Shown here: piece after piece, positions 15,155 through 22,939 of the stretch
How positions within the stretch are numbered: position 1 is the first letter of the stretch
Layout: every line of letters begins with the position of its first letter
NCBI RefSeq assembly: GCF_002910915.1
Contig: NZ_NEUF01000096.1
Span: 1-38,217 of the forward strand
Length of the DNA: 38,217 nt
Direction: 5' to 3'
Source: Streptomyces sp. SM10
GTDB lineage: Bacteria; Actinomycetota; Actinomycetes; Streptomycetales; Streptomycetaceae
The notes under the pieces: model-generated
The model's input: the letters and a program-made list of their open reading frames with translations, nothing else
Told to the model about the DNA's origin: nothing
Databases searched by the model: none
Translations under genes and position numbers: made by a program

Positions 15155-16132
15155 CTACAGGGAGTGCCGGGTGGCCAGGGGTCGCACGCCGTTCACGGCG
15201 TCGGGCCGGGCCACGGAAGCCGCGGCCGCCGCGCCGACCAGACCGGCGTCGGTCCCCATCACGGCGGACGTCACCGTGAGGCCCTGGACGAAGGAGAGGG
15301 TCGCGTAGTCCCGCAGAGCCCTGCGCAGGGGGGCGAAGAGCACCTCGCCCGCACCGGCGACTCCCCCGCCGATCACGGCGATGTCGATGTCGGTCAGCGT
15401 GGCGGTGGCGGCGATCCCGGCGGCGAGCGCTTGGGCGGCCCTCTCGAAGGACGCGCCGGCGACCGGGTCGCCGGCGCTCGCGGCGGCGGCCACCGCGGCG
15501 GCCGTGGCATCGCCGTCAGGACCGGGGCTCCAGCCGTTCTCCAGCGCCCGCCGGGCGATGTTCGGTCCGCTGGCCAGTCGCTCCACGCAGCCGCGGGCGC
15601 CACAGGGGCAGGCGTCGCCGTCCAGGTCGACGCTGATGTGACCGATGTGGCCGGCGTTGCCCGAGGGGCCGGGATGCAGCTTCCCTCCGAGGACGAGGCC
15701 CCCGCCGACGCCGGTGGAGACGACCAGGCACAGCGCGTTGTCGTAACCGCGGGCGGCGCCGAGCCAGTGCTCGGCCGCGGTCATCGCGACCCCGTCGCCG
15801 ACGAGCGTGACCGGCAGCCCGCCGGTCGCCGCCGCCACGCGCTCCACCAGCGGGAAGCCGCGCCAGCCCGGGACGTTGACCGGACTGACGGTGCCGGCCG
15901 AGGCGTCCACCGGCCCCGCACTGCCGATGCCGACCGCCCTGGCCCTGTGCCACAGCTCGGAGGCCGTCAGCTCCGCCAGGACATCGCTCACCGCACCCAT
16001 CACGGCTTCGGCGCCCTCACGGGCGGGCGTCGGACGCTGCGCCCGCACGAGCAGGGATCCGCCGCCGTCGACCAACGCTCCGGCGATCTTGGTGCCGCCG
16101 ATGTCGAGCGCGGCGACGAGGTCGGTAAGCAT
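15155..16132 (-). CDS. ROK family sugar kinase (glucokinase-like)
   Basis: A 325-residue ROK-family kinase without a DNA-binding domain. It begins with the ATP-binding LDIGGTKIAGALVD (Asp10). It also has VGDGVAMTAAE at the catalytic-Asp position, STGVGGGLVLGGKL, and an AGHIGH plus CPCGARGCVE zinc cluster typical of ROK hexokinases. It probably phosphorylates glucose or a related hexose; the exact sugar cannot be told. In most glucokinases the catalytic segment reads NDANAA; here it is GDGVAM, with the Asp kept. The long upstream frame is not used: the ATG at 16132 starts right before DIGGTK and follows GGAGAG. It is divergent from a LacI regulator with a perfect palindrome between them. Confidence 0.9.
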   Translation of the reverse strand: MLTDLVAALDIGGTKIAGALVDGGGSLLVRAQRPTPAREGAEAVMGAVSDVLAELTASELWHRARAVGIGSAGPVDASAGTVSPVNVPGWRGFPLVERVAAATGGLPVTLVGDGVAMTAAEHWLGAARGYDNALCLVVSTGVGGGLVLGGKLHPGPSGNAGHIGHISVDLDGDACPCGARGCVERLASGPNIARRALENGWSPGPDGDATAAAVAAAASAGDPVAGASFERAAQALAAGIAATATLTDIDIAVIGGGVAGAGEVLFAPLRRALRDYATLSFVQGLTVTSAVMGTDAGLVGAAAAASVARPDAVNGVRPLATRHSL

Positions 16133-16208
16133 CGGTGTGGACTCTCCGGAGGGGTGAGGCGCAGGACCTGCGAGTTCAATACGTGGTCCACCCAGTCTCC
16201 ATCCTCTT

Positions 16209-16220
16209 GACAACGTTGTC
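16209..16220. promoter_or_regulatory. LacI-type operator palindrome GACAACGTTGTC
   Basis: A perfect 12-base palindrome centred on CG, the usual form of LacI-family operators, in the gap between the divergent ROK kinase and LacI genes. A TTGACA (16207-16212) overlaps it and could be a -35 element for the plus strand. Binding by the adjacent LacI protein, controlling itself and the kinase, is the simplest reading. Confidence 0.65.
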
Positions 16221-16315
16221 CAGGGCCTATGCTCGACGCCACAGCACCCGTAGCCCTTCCCGGCACCACCCGGGGAGGGCGGAATCACCCGTTCCCGACG
16301 ACAGGACAGCGCACC

Positions 16316-17344
16316 GTGGCCGAGACCGCCCGCCATTCCGAGTCCCGCTACGGCAACAGGCCGACCATGAAGGACGTGGCAGCCCGTGCCGGAGTGGGCC
16401 TCAAGACGGTCTCCCGCGTGGTGAACTGCGAACCGGGAGTCACCCCGGACACCGAGCGTCGCGTCCAGGAGGCCATCGAGGCGCTCGGGTTCCGCCGCAA
16501 CGACAGCGCGCGCGTCCTGCGCAAGGGGCGCACCGCCTCCATCGGCCTGGTGCTGGAGGATCTGGCGGACCCCTTCTACGGCCCGCTGAGCCGCGCCGTG
16601 GAGGAAGTGGCCCGCGCCCACGGCGCACTTCTGATCAACGGCTCCAGCGCCGAGGACCCGGAGCGCGAGCAGGAACTCGTCCTCGCCCTCTGCGCCCGCC
16701 GGGTGGACGGCCTGATCGTGATCCCGGCCGGGGACGACCACCGCTATCTCGAACCCGAGATGAAGGCGGGCATCGCCACCGTGTTCGTCGACCGTCCGGC
16801 GGGCCGGGTCGACGCGGACATGGTCCTCTCGGACAGTTTCGGCGGTGCCCGGGCGGGCGTCGCCCACCTGATCGCCCACGGTCATCGCAGGATCGGCTTC
16901 ATCGGCGACCAGCCGCGCATCCACACGGCGACGGAACGACTGCGCGGCTACCACGCGGCCCTGGCCGAGGCCGGCATCGAGGTCGAGGACGCCTGGGTCT
17001 CCCTCGGCCCGACCGACCCGGCCCGCGTCAGGGCGGCCGCCGAGGCCATGCTGACGGGCCCCGAGCCGGTGACCGCGCTCTTCGCCGGCAACAACCGGGT
17101 GACGGTCACGGCCGTCCGCGTCCTGGCCGAGTGCGACCGCCGGATCGCCCTGGTCGGCTTCGACGACATCGAACTGGCCGACCTGCTGGGGATCACGGTG
17201 ATCTCGCAGGATGCCGCGGCGGTCGGCCGGACCGCGGCGGAACACCTGTTCCGCCGCCTCGACGGCGCCGCCCACGCACCCGCCAGGGTGGAGCTCCCCA
17301 CCCGGCTCATCCCGCGCGGCTCGGGGGAGCTGCCACCCGCCTGA
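16316..17344 (+). CDS. LacI family transcriptional regulator
   Basis: A 342-residue LacI/GalR repressor. The N-terminal helix-turn-helix is TMKDVAARAGVGLKTVSRVV, followed by the hinge helix region (ARVLRKGRT) and a periplasmic-binding-protein-like effector domain from about residue 65, with VFAGNN-like (LFAGNNRVT) and GFDDIELADLL segments. The frame is open further up, but GTG 16316 gives the expected short MAETARHSESRYGNRPT leader. The residue after VVN, usually Gly or Asp, is Cys here. The inducer is probably a sugar, as suggested by the divergent ROK kinase. A LacI-type palindrome lies at 16209-16220. It ends three bases from the convergent DUF6986 gene. Confidence 0.93.
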   Translation: MAETARHSESRYGNRPTMKDVAARAGVGLKTVSRVVNCEPGVTPDTERRVQEAIEALGFRRNDSARVLRKGRTASIGLVLEDLADPFYGPLSRAVEEVARAHGALLINGSSAEDPEREQELVLALCARRVDGLIVIPAGDDHRYLEPEMKAGIATVFVDRPAGRVDADMVLSDSFGGARAGVAHLIAHGHRRIGFIGDQPRIHTATERLRGYHAALAEAGIEVEDAWVSLGPTDPARVRAAAEAMLTGPEPVTALFAGNNRVTVTAVRVLAECDRRIALVGFDDIELADLLGITVISQDAAAVGRTAAEHLFRRLDGAAHAPARVELPTRLIPRGSGELPPA

Positions 17345-17347
17345 GCC

Positions 17348-18646
17348 CTACGGCGCCGTCACGGTCAGCCCGCCGCGGCGGGGCGAGGCGAAGCCGTCCA
17401 GGTCCGCCCGGGTCAGACCGGTGAGGCCGGTGACCTCGTCGGTGTCCAGGGCTCCGCAGTCGATGCCGCGCAGCAGGTAGCCGCTGAGCGCCTTCGCGGT
17501 GGCCGGCTCGTCCATGACGTCGCCGCCCGCCTTGGCGACGTAGGCGGCGAGCCGGGACGCGGCCTGGCCGAGGCCCTCCCGGTAGAAGCTGTAGACGGCG
17601 GCGTAGCGGGTGGGCAGGTGCCCCGGGTGCATGTCCCAGCCCTGGTAGTAGGCGCGGGCCAGGGCGCGGCGGGTGAGGCCGTGGTGGAGGCGCCAGGCGT
17701 CGTGGACCTGTGCGGTGGGGCCGACCGGCAGCACGTTCGTGGAACCGTCGCAGACCCGCACGCCGGTACCTGCCGCGGCGACCTGCATGACGGCCTTGGC
17801 GTGGTCGGCGGCCGGGTGGTCGCTGGCCTGGTAGGCGGGGCTGACGCCGACGCACGCGCTGTAGTCGAACGTCCCGTAGTGCAGGCCCGTCGCCCGGCCC
17901 CGGGCGGCGTCGATCATGCGGGCGACGGCGGCGGTGCCGTCGGCGGCGAGGATCGACTGGCTGGTCTCGATCTGGATCTCGAACCCGAGGCGCCCGGCCG
18001 GCAGGCCGTGGGTCTCCTCGAAGGCCTCCAGGAGCCGCACGAAGGCGGTGACCTGTTCGGGGTAGGTCACCTTGGGCAGGGTGAGGACGAGCCCCTCGGG
18101 AAGGCCTCCGGCCCGCATCAGGCCGGTGAGGAAGATGTCGGTGGTGCGGATGCCCCGGTCGCGCACGGCGGCTTCCATGCACTTCATCCGGATGCCCATG
18201 TACGGGGCCGCGGTCCCGTCGGCGTACGCCTCGGCGACCAGGCGGGCCGCGCGGGCGGCCGCCTCGTCCTCCTCCGCGTCCGGGCGCGGCCCGTAGCCGT
18301 CCTCGAAGTCGATACGGAGGTCCTCGACGGGCTCGCGCTCCAGCTTGGCGCGTACGCGGTCGTGGACGGGCGCGGCGAGCTCCTGCGGGATGCCGAGCAC
18401 CTCGGCGAGCGCCGCGGCGTCCGGAGCGTGCTCGTCGAGCGCCGCGAGCGCCTGGTCACCCCAGGTGCGCAGGGTGGTGGCGGTGAAGGTGTCGGCGGGG
18501 ACGTAGACGGTGTGGACGGGCTGGCGTGTCCCGGGGTCCCCCGGGTAGCGGCGGGCGAGTTCGGCGTCCACCCCTGTGAGGGAGGCGCTGATCTCGTCGC
18601 CGACCGTGCCGGCGAGGCTCGTTGCCACCTTCTCCTGCTGACCCAT
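17348..18646 (-). CDS. DUF6986 family protein (HpcH/HpaI aldolase-like fold)
   Basis: A 432-residue protein recognised as DUF6986, formerly often labelled aldolase. Sequence features fit a metal-dependent TIM barrel of the HpcH/HpaI/citrate-lyase-beta type: DLRIDFEDGYGPRPD (acidic metal-site region), MGIRMKCMEAAVRDRGI, LTLPKVTYPEQV, GFEIQIETSQSI and LHYGTFDYSA. Such folds make or break C-C bonds of 2-oxo acids or acyl-CoAs, but no reaction is known for this family. ATG 18646 has GGAGGG seven bases upstream and is chosen over an in-frame start at 18679. An inverted repeat (18674-18688) lies just upstream and may be an operator. Confidence 0.8.
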   Translation of the reverse strand: MGQQEKVATSLAGTVGDEISASLTGVDAELARRYPGDPGTRQPVHTVYVPADTFTATTLRTWGDQALAALDEHAPDAAALAEVLGIPQELAAPVHDRVRAKLEREPVEDLRIDFEDGYGPRPDAEEDEAAARAARLVAEAYADGTAAPYMGIRMKCMEAAVRDRGIRTTDIFLTGLMRAGGLPEGLVLTLPKVTYPEQVTAFVRLLEAFEETHGLPAGRLGFEIQIETSQSILAADGTAAVARMIDAARGRATGLHYGTFDYSACVGVSPAYQASDHPAADHAKAVMQVAAAGTGVRVCDGSTNVLPVGPTAQVHDAWRLHHGLTRRALARAYYQGWDMHPGHLPTRYAAVYSFYREGLGQAASRLAAYVAKAGGDVMDEPATAKALSGYLLRGIDCGALDTDEVTGLTGLTRADLDGFASPRRGGLTVTAP

Positions 18647-18673
18647 GACCGTACCCTCCACGTGTTCAGTACT

Positions 18674-18688
18674 TTCCACTTCCCGGAA
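18674..18688. promoter_or_regulatory. TTCC-N7-GGAA dyad upstream of the DUF6986 gene
   Basis: TTCCACTTCCCGGAA lies 28 bases before the DUF6986 start in an unusually AT-rich stretch (18671-18715) that probably holds the promoter. The short arms make this a weak candidate operator. No regulator is encoded next to it on this side. Confidence 0.35.
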
Positions 18689-18746
18689 TATCTCATCCGC
18701 ATAGTGAAGTTATAAGCCTGCCGGGCGTGCGTCAATGGTGATGGAA

Positions 18747-18792
18747 ACGGCCCGGGGCCGCGCGGTGAGAACACCACGCGGCCCCGGGCCGT
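18747..18792 (-). terminator. Strong hairpin terminator after etfA
   Basis: A 16-base perfect stem (18747-18762 with 18777-18792), continued after one mismatch by a four-base inner stem GGTG-AGAA-CACC. It lies 25 bases downstream of the etfA stop on the minus strand. There is no long T-run, as usual for Streptomyces hairpin terminators. Confidence 0.75.
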
Positions 18793-18816
18793 CGTACGGG
18801 CACAGCTCCTGCCGGA

Positions 18817-19779
18817 TCAGCCCTTGCGGGACTTGACCTCGTCGGTGAGCTGCGGGACGACGTCGAAGAGGTCTCCGACGACGCCGTAGTCGACGAGGTC
18901 GAAGATCGGGGCCTCGGCGTCCTTGTTGACCGCGACGATGGTCTTCGAGGTCTGCATGCCGGCCCGGTGCTGGATCGCGCCGGAGATGCCCGAGGCGATG
19001 TACAGCTGCGGGGAGACGCTCTTGCCGGTCTGGCCGACCTGGTTGGTGTGCGGGTACCAGCCGGCGTCGACCGCGGCACGCGAGGCACCGACGGCCGCAC
19101 CGAGGGAGTCCGCGAGCGCCTCGATGATCGCGAAGTTCTCCGCGCCGTTGACGCCACGGCCGCCGGAGACGACGATCGCGGCCTCGGTCAGGTCCGGACG
19201 GCCGGTCGACTCGCGCGGGGTGCGGGAGAGGACCTTGGTGCCGGTGGCCGTCGCGGAGAAGGTGACCGCGAGGGCCTCGACGGCGCCTGCGGCCGGAGCG
19301 GCCTCGACTGCGGCCGAGTTCGGCTTGACCGTGATGACCGGAGTGCCCTTGGAGACTCGGGACTTGGTGGTGTACGAGGCGGCGAACGCCGACTGCGTGG
19401 CGACCGGGCCGGAGTCGCCGGCCTCCAGGTCGACGGCGTCGGTGATGATGCCGGAGCCGATGCGAAGCGCGAGGCGCGCGGCGATCTCCTTGGCCTCGGC
19501 CGAGGAGGGCAGCAGCACGGCGGCCGGGGAGACCGCGTCGCAGGCGGCCTGCAGCGCGTCCACCTTCGGTACGACGAGGTAGTCGGCGAACTCCGGTGCG
19601 TCGGCGGTGAGCACCTTGACCGCGCCGTGCTCGGCGAGCGCGGCGGCGGTGTCGGCGGCCCCGTTGCCGAGGGCGACGGCCACGGGCTCGCCGATGCGGC
19701 GGGCGAGCGTCAGCAGCTCCAGGGTGGGCTTGCGGACGGCACCGTCCACGTGGTCGACATAGACGAGAACTTCAGCCAT
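18817..19779 (-). CDS. etfA: Electron transfer flavoprotein alpha subunit
   Basis: A 320-residue ETF alpha subunit. The C-terminal FAD domain has the classic signature: [16 protein letters not shown], then [30 protein letters not shown]. The N-terminal half is the adenine-nucleotide-hydrolase-like fold shared with EtfB. The heterodimer accepts electrons from acyl-CoA and other flavin dehydrogenases and passes them to ETF:quinone oxidoreductase. It follows etfB by 57 bases on the same strand and forms one operon that ends at the hairpin 18747-18792. ATG 19779 has GGAG ten bases upstream. Confidence 0.97.
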   Translation of the reverse strand: MAEVLVYVDHVDGAVRKPTLELLTLARRIGEPVAVALGNGAADTAAALAEHGAVKVLTADAPEFADYLVVPKVDALQAACDAVSPAAVLLPSSAEAKEIAARLALRIGSGIITDAVDLEAGDSGPVATQSAFAASYTTKSRVSKGTPVITVKPNSAAVEAAPAAGAVEALAVTFSATATGTKVLSRTPRESTGRPDLTEAAIVVSGGRGVNGAENFAIIEALADSLGAAVGASRAAVDAGWYPHTNQVGQTGKSVSPQLYIASGISGAIQHRAGMQTSKTIVAVNKDAEAPIFDLVDYGVVGDLFDVVPQLTDEVKSRKG

Positions 19780-19836
19780 GGGACTTCAATCTCCTGCGTG
19801 CGAGGAAGGGCGGGGCGGTGGAGGTACGGCCGGGGC

Positions 19837-20622
19837 TCAGATGAACTTCTGGCCCGCGAGGAACTCGGCCAGCTGCTTGCCGCCCTCGCCCTCGTCCTTG
19901 ACGATCGTGCCCGCCGTGCGGGCGGGACGCTCTGCCGCGGAGTCGACCGCGCTCCAGGAGCCGCCAAGGCCGACCTCGTCCGCCTCGATCTCGAGGTCCT
20001 CGAGGTCCAGGGACTCGACCGGCTTCTTCTTCGCCGCCATGATGCCCTTGAAGGACGGGTAGCGGGCCTCGCCCGACTGGTCGGTCACGGAGACCACGGC
20101 CGGCAGGGACGCCTCGAGCTGCTCGCTCGCGGTGTCGCCGTCACGGCGGCCCTTGACGGCGCCGCCCTCGACCGAGACCTCGGACAGGAGCGTGACCTGC
20201 GGGACGCCGAGGCGCTCCGCGAGCAGCGCCGGGAGCACGCCCATGGTGCCGTCGGTCGAGGCCATGCCGCAGACGACCAGGTCGTAACCGGTCTTCTCCA
20301 CGGCCTTGGCCAGGACCAGGGAGGTGCCGATGACGTCGGTGCCGTGCAGGTCGTCGTCCTCGACGTGGACGGCCTTGTCGGCGCCCATCGACAGCGCCTT
20401 GCGCAGCGCGTCCTTGGCGTCCTCGGGGCCCACCGTGAGCACGGTGATCTCCGCGTCGTCCGCCTTGTCGGCGATCTGCAGTGCCTGCTCGACCGCGTAC
20501 TCGTCGAGCTCCGACAGCAGACCGTCGACGTCGTCACGGTCCAGGGTCAGGTCATCGGCGAAGTGCCGGTCGCCGGTGGCGTCGGGCACGTACTTCACAC
20601 AGACAACGATCCTCAAGCTCAC
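19837..20622 (-). CDS. etfB: Electron transfer flavoprotein beta subunit
   Basis: A 261-residue ETF beta subunit, the partner of EtfA, which binds AMP and docks the electron-donating dehydrogenases. Typical features are the IVVCVKYVPD start, the LDEYAVEQALQIAD stretch, the nucleotide-binding core with VCGMASTDGTMGVLP, and the recognition-loop region near LTLLSEV. GTG 20622 is the start. It is the first gene of the etfBA operon. Two dyads about 110-150 bases upstream (20730-20742 and 20765-20774) suggest control, possibly by a fatty-acid-responsive TetR regulator, which is an inference. Confidence 0.97.
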   Translation of the reverse strand: MSLRIVVCVKYVPDATGDRHFADDLTLDRDDVDGLLSELDEYAVEQALQIADKADDAEITVLTVGPEDAKDALRKALSMGADKAVHVEDDDLHGTDVIGTSLVLAKAVEKTGYDLVVCGMASTDGTMGVLPALLAERLGVPQVTLLSEVSVEGGAVKGRRDGDTASEQLEASLPAVVSVTDQSGEARYPSFKGIMAAKKKPVESLDLEDLEIEADEVGLGGSWSAVDSAAERPARTAGTIVKDEGEGGKQLAEFLAGQKFI

Positions 20623-20729
20623 GCCGGCTCTCCTACTGCATCGTCATTTCTGGGCTGCCTTGTTGCACGCAGCATAGGCGCCTTATCGGGCGGTTTCCGG
20701 TCGGGGCGACCGAGCCCCCGGCTGAAATA

Positions 20730-20742
20730 TTACTCGCCAGTA
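20730..20742. promoter_or_regulatory. TACT-N4-AGTA dyad in the etf upstream region
   Basis: TTACTCGCCAGTA contains the inverted repeat TACT-CGCC-AGTA, about 110 bases before the etfB start, in the AT-rich part of the gap between etfB and the flavin reductase gene. Dyads of this shape occur before fatty-acid-degradation genes in actinobacteria; the match is from memory and not tested. Confidence 0.4.
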
Positions 20743-20764
20743 CACCCAGTACGTTACCCATAAG

Positions 20765-20774
20765 CAAGCGCTTG
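20765..20774. promoter_or_regulatory. CAAGCGCTTG palindrome in the etf upstream region
   Basis: A perfect 10-base palindrome, flanked as AAG-CAAGCGCTTG-GAA, about 145 bases before the etfB start. It is a plausible TetR-family half-overlapping operator, and together with the dyad at 20730-20742 it suggests more than one binding site at this promoter. Confidence 0.35.
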
Positions 20775-20823
20775 GAACTGTGACGTAGCCAACGGCCGGG
20801 CCCCGGTTCCGCCTTGCTCGCCC

Positions 20824-21330
20824 TCAGTCTCGCAGAGCCGTGAATCGGCCCTGGTGGTAGACCAGCGGCCGGCCTCCTCCGGAGGGGTCCCCCGCCACCA
20901 CCTCGGCGATCACGATGCGGTGGTCGCCCGCCGGGACCCGGGCCACGACCCGGCAGACCAGCCAGGCCACCACTCCCCCCAGGAGGGGCACCCCCTCCGG
21001 GCCGGTGCGCCAGTCGGTGGACGGGCCGAACCGGTCGGCTCCGCTGCGGGCGAACGTCGCGGCCAGCTCCTGCTGGTCCTCGCCGAGTATGTGCACGCCG
21101 ACGTGGTCCGCCTCCGCGACCACGGGCCAGCTCGAGGACCCGGTGCCCACACCGAAGGAGATGAGCGGCGGCTCGGCGGCGACGGAGTTGAGCGAGGTCG
21201 CGGTGAAGCCGACCGGGCCCACGCCCGCGGCGGTGATGACGGCGACCCCGGCGGCGTGCTGCCGGAAGACGGAACGGAGCAGTTCGGGGGCAGCCGTCCG
21301 GGGAGTGCCGAGATCGGGCGAGGCCGTCAT
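20824..21330 (-). CDS. Flavin reductase family protein
   Basis: A 168-residue FMN-binding split-barrel protein of the flavin-reductase-like family, often the small component that supplies reduced flavin to two-component monooxygenases. Diagnostic segments are FRQHAAGVAVITAAG, PVGFTATSLNSVAAEPPLISFGV (the flavin-binding Ser/Thr region) and VHILGEDQQELAATFA. It ends with a YHQGRF motif, usual for the family. No monooxygenase gene is adjacent. It lies 195 bases downstream of the thioredoxin gene on the same strand. Confidence 0.9.
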   Translation of the reverse strand: MTASPDLGTPRTAAPELLRSVFRQHAAGVAVITAAGVGPVGFTATSLNSVAAEPPLISFGVGTGSSSWPVVAEADHVGVHILGEDQQELAATFARSGADRFGPSTDWRTGPEGVPLLGGVVAWLVCRVVARVPAGDHRIVIAEVVAGDPSGGGRPLVYHQGRFTALRD

Positions 21331-21525
21331 GGAGAGATCCTTCTACGAGGAGACGTACGGGTCCGTGGTTCGTCAGGCACCCGGACAGCGCGCGCTCGCA
21401 GGGCGCACGAGGTCGGCGTGGCCCCGGCCGGAGAGAAGGGGTTCTGGCGGCATAGCGTCAGAGTGACGATGCGTGGCGTGCACAGTCAAGTGCATCCCGT
21501 CATGTGGGAGATGCGTCACGGTCCG

Positions 21526-21852
21526 TCACATCGCCTGCCCCAGAGCGGCGACGACATCCGCCGTACGAGGCTGACCCGCCGCCCGGCGCACGATGCGGCC
21601 CGACGCGTCGAGCACGAGGACCGTGGGCGTTCTGGTGATGCCGAGGCCGCGTACGAGCGTGAGACGGGCCTCGGCGTCGATCTCGACGTGGGCGACGCCC
21701 TCGACCATCCCCGCGACCTCCGCGAGTGTCCGCCGGGTGGCACGGCACGGCTGGCAGAACGCGCTCGAGAACTGCACCAGGGTGGCCCGATCCCCCAGCT
21801 CCGCGCCGAGTTGGGCCGCGTCCAGCGTGTCGGCAGCCGTCCGCCCGTCCAT
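21526..21852 (-). CDS. Thioredoxin-like protein
   Basis: A 108-residue thioredoxin-fold protein with the redox motif CQPC (in SSAFCQPCRATRR) instead of the standard CGPC, and the cis-proline in TRTPTVLVLD. No signal peptide is visible, so it acts in the cytoplasm. The altered active site and the ATRRTL helix place it in a thioredoxin-like side group, not as a housekeeping thioredoxin. ATG 21852 is the start. It is divergent from the acyltransferase gene; the 219 bases between them hold a TACG-N4-CGTA dyad. Confidence 0.87.
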   Translation of the reverse strand: MDGRTAADTLDAAQLGAELGDRATLVQFSSAFCQPCRATRRTLAEVAGMVEGVAHVEIDAEARLTLVRGLGITRTPTVLVLDASGRIVRRAAGQPRTADVVAALGQAM

Positions 21853-22004
21853 TCAGGCCTCCCTCTCAGAACTCCGCGCAAAGGGTCAGCACCCTGCGGC
21901 CTCATTACATTCCCGGAGGATTCACGTGACGAGAATCTCCCGCCCCGGGCCCTTAGGGGCTGGCCACGGCGTCGCACATGGGGCACGATCGCCCCAATGC
22001 CGAA

Positions 22005-22021
22005 AACCTACGGCTGCGTAA
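22005..22021. promoter_or_regulatory. TACG-N4-CGTA dyad upstream of the acyltransferase gene
   Basis: AACCTACGGCTGCGTAA carries the inverted repeat TACG-GCTG-CGTA, 51 bases before the acyltransferase ATG. Similar dyads are known to me before actinobacterial lipid-biosynthesis genes under TetR-type control, but this is an inference from shape only. Confidence 0.35.
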
Positions 22022-22071
22022 CTTCCGCCGGGAGAACCCTCCCCAGGCATTGAAGAAGGGTCTTCATCCAG

Positions 22072-22794
22072 ATGGCAGAACTCGTCTATCGGCCGGTCAT
22101 CGGCGCCGCTCGCACGCTGTTCAAGGCGCTCGACCTGAAGATCGACACCCAGGGTTCGGAGCACATCCCGAAGACCGGTGGCGCGGTTCTGGTCAGCAAC
22201 CACATCAGCTATCTGGACTTCATCTTCACCGGACTCGGCGCCCTGCCCCAGAAGCGGCTCGTCCGCTTCATGGCGAAGGAGTCGGTGTTCCGGCACAAGG
22301 TGTCCGGCCCGCTGATGCGCGGCATGAAGCACATCCCCGTCGACCGCAACCAGGGCGAGGACGCCTACGCGCACGCCCTGGCCTCCCTGCGCTCGGGCGA
22401 GATCGTCGGAGTGTTCCCCGAGGCGACCATCTCGCAGTCCTTCACGCTGAAGAGCTTCAAGTCGGGCGCCGCGCGACTGGCGCAGGAAGCCGGCGTACCG
22501 CTGATCCCGATGGCGCTGTGGGGCACCCAGCGGATCTGGACCAAGGGGCGCCCGCGCAACTTCCGGCGCAGCCACACCCCGATCACGATCCGCGTGGGCG
22601 AGGCCGTGGAGGCACCCGCCGACCAGTACGCGGGTGCGATCACCCGGCGGCTGCGCGAGCGCGTCCAGGAACTCCTCGAAGCCGCTCAGCGCGCCTATCC
22701 GGTGCGGCCCAAGGACGCGGCGGACACCTGGTGGGTTCCGGCGCATCTCGGCGGTACCGCTCCGACGCCCGCAGAGGTGCGCGAGCACGGCTGA
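22072..22794 (+). CDS. PlsC-type lysophospholipid acyltransferase
   Basis: A 240-residue 1-acyl-glycerol-3-phosphate acyltransferase-like protein, expected to acylate lysophosphatidate or a related lysolipid at the membrane. The catalytic NHISYLD motif (His44, Asp49) and the substrate-binding FPEATISQS motif (usually FPEG) are present, with GMKHIPVDR between them. Only short hydrophobic stretches are seen near the N-terminus, consistent with peripheral attachment. ATG 22072 is preceded by GAAGAAGGG. A strong hairpin at 22890-22927 lies between its end and the convergent threonine aldolase gene. Confidence 0.92.
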   Translation: MAELVYRPVIGAARTLFKALDLKIDTQGSEHIPKTGGAVLVSNHISYLDFIFTGLGALPQKRLVRFMAKESVFRHKVSGPLMRGMKHIPVDRNQGEDAYAHALASLRSGEIVGVFPEATISQSFTLKSFKSGAARLAQEAGVPLIPMALWGTQRIWTKGRPRNFRRSHTPITIRVGEAVEAPADQYAGAITRRLRERVQELLEAAQRAYPVRPKDAADTWWVPAHLGGTAPTPAEVREHG

Positions 22795-22889
22795 CCGGGC
22801 GTGTGACGAGGAAACGTCACACCAGGTCACGGGCCCGGCCCGGCGGCGCCCCGAGGCCGATCGCCTCGGACGCCGCCGGGCACGGCGAC

Positions 22890-22927
22890 GCGGCCGGCCG
22901 GGGACGATCACGTCCCCGGCCGGCCGC
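22890..22927. terminator. Bidirectional hairpin terminator
   Basis: A perfect 17-base stem (22890-22906 with 22911-22927) closed by the tetraloop ATCA. It lies between the convergent acyltransferase and threonine aldolase genes and can end transcription from both sides. Confidence 0.85.
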
Positions 22928-22939
22928 ACGCTCGATCCG

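Noticed and set aside
15155..17275. A 706-residue minus-strand frame covering the LacI gene
   Set aside because: Only the first 978 bases from the 3' end encode the ROK kinase; the rest is antisense to the LacI repressor.
18967..20763. A 598-residue plus-strand frame opposite etfBA
   Set aside because: It is exactly antisense to two certain ETF genes and has a low-complexity Gly/Arg/Asp composition.
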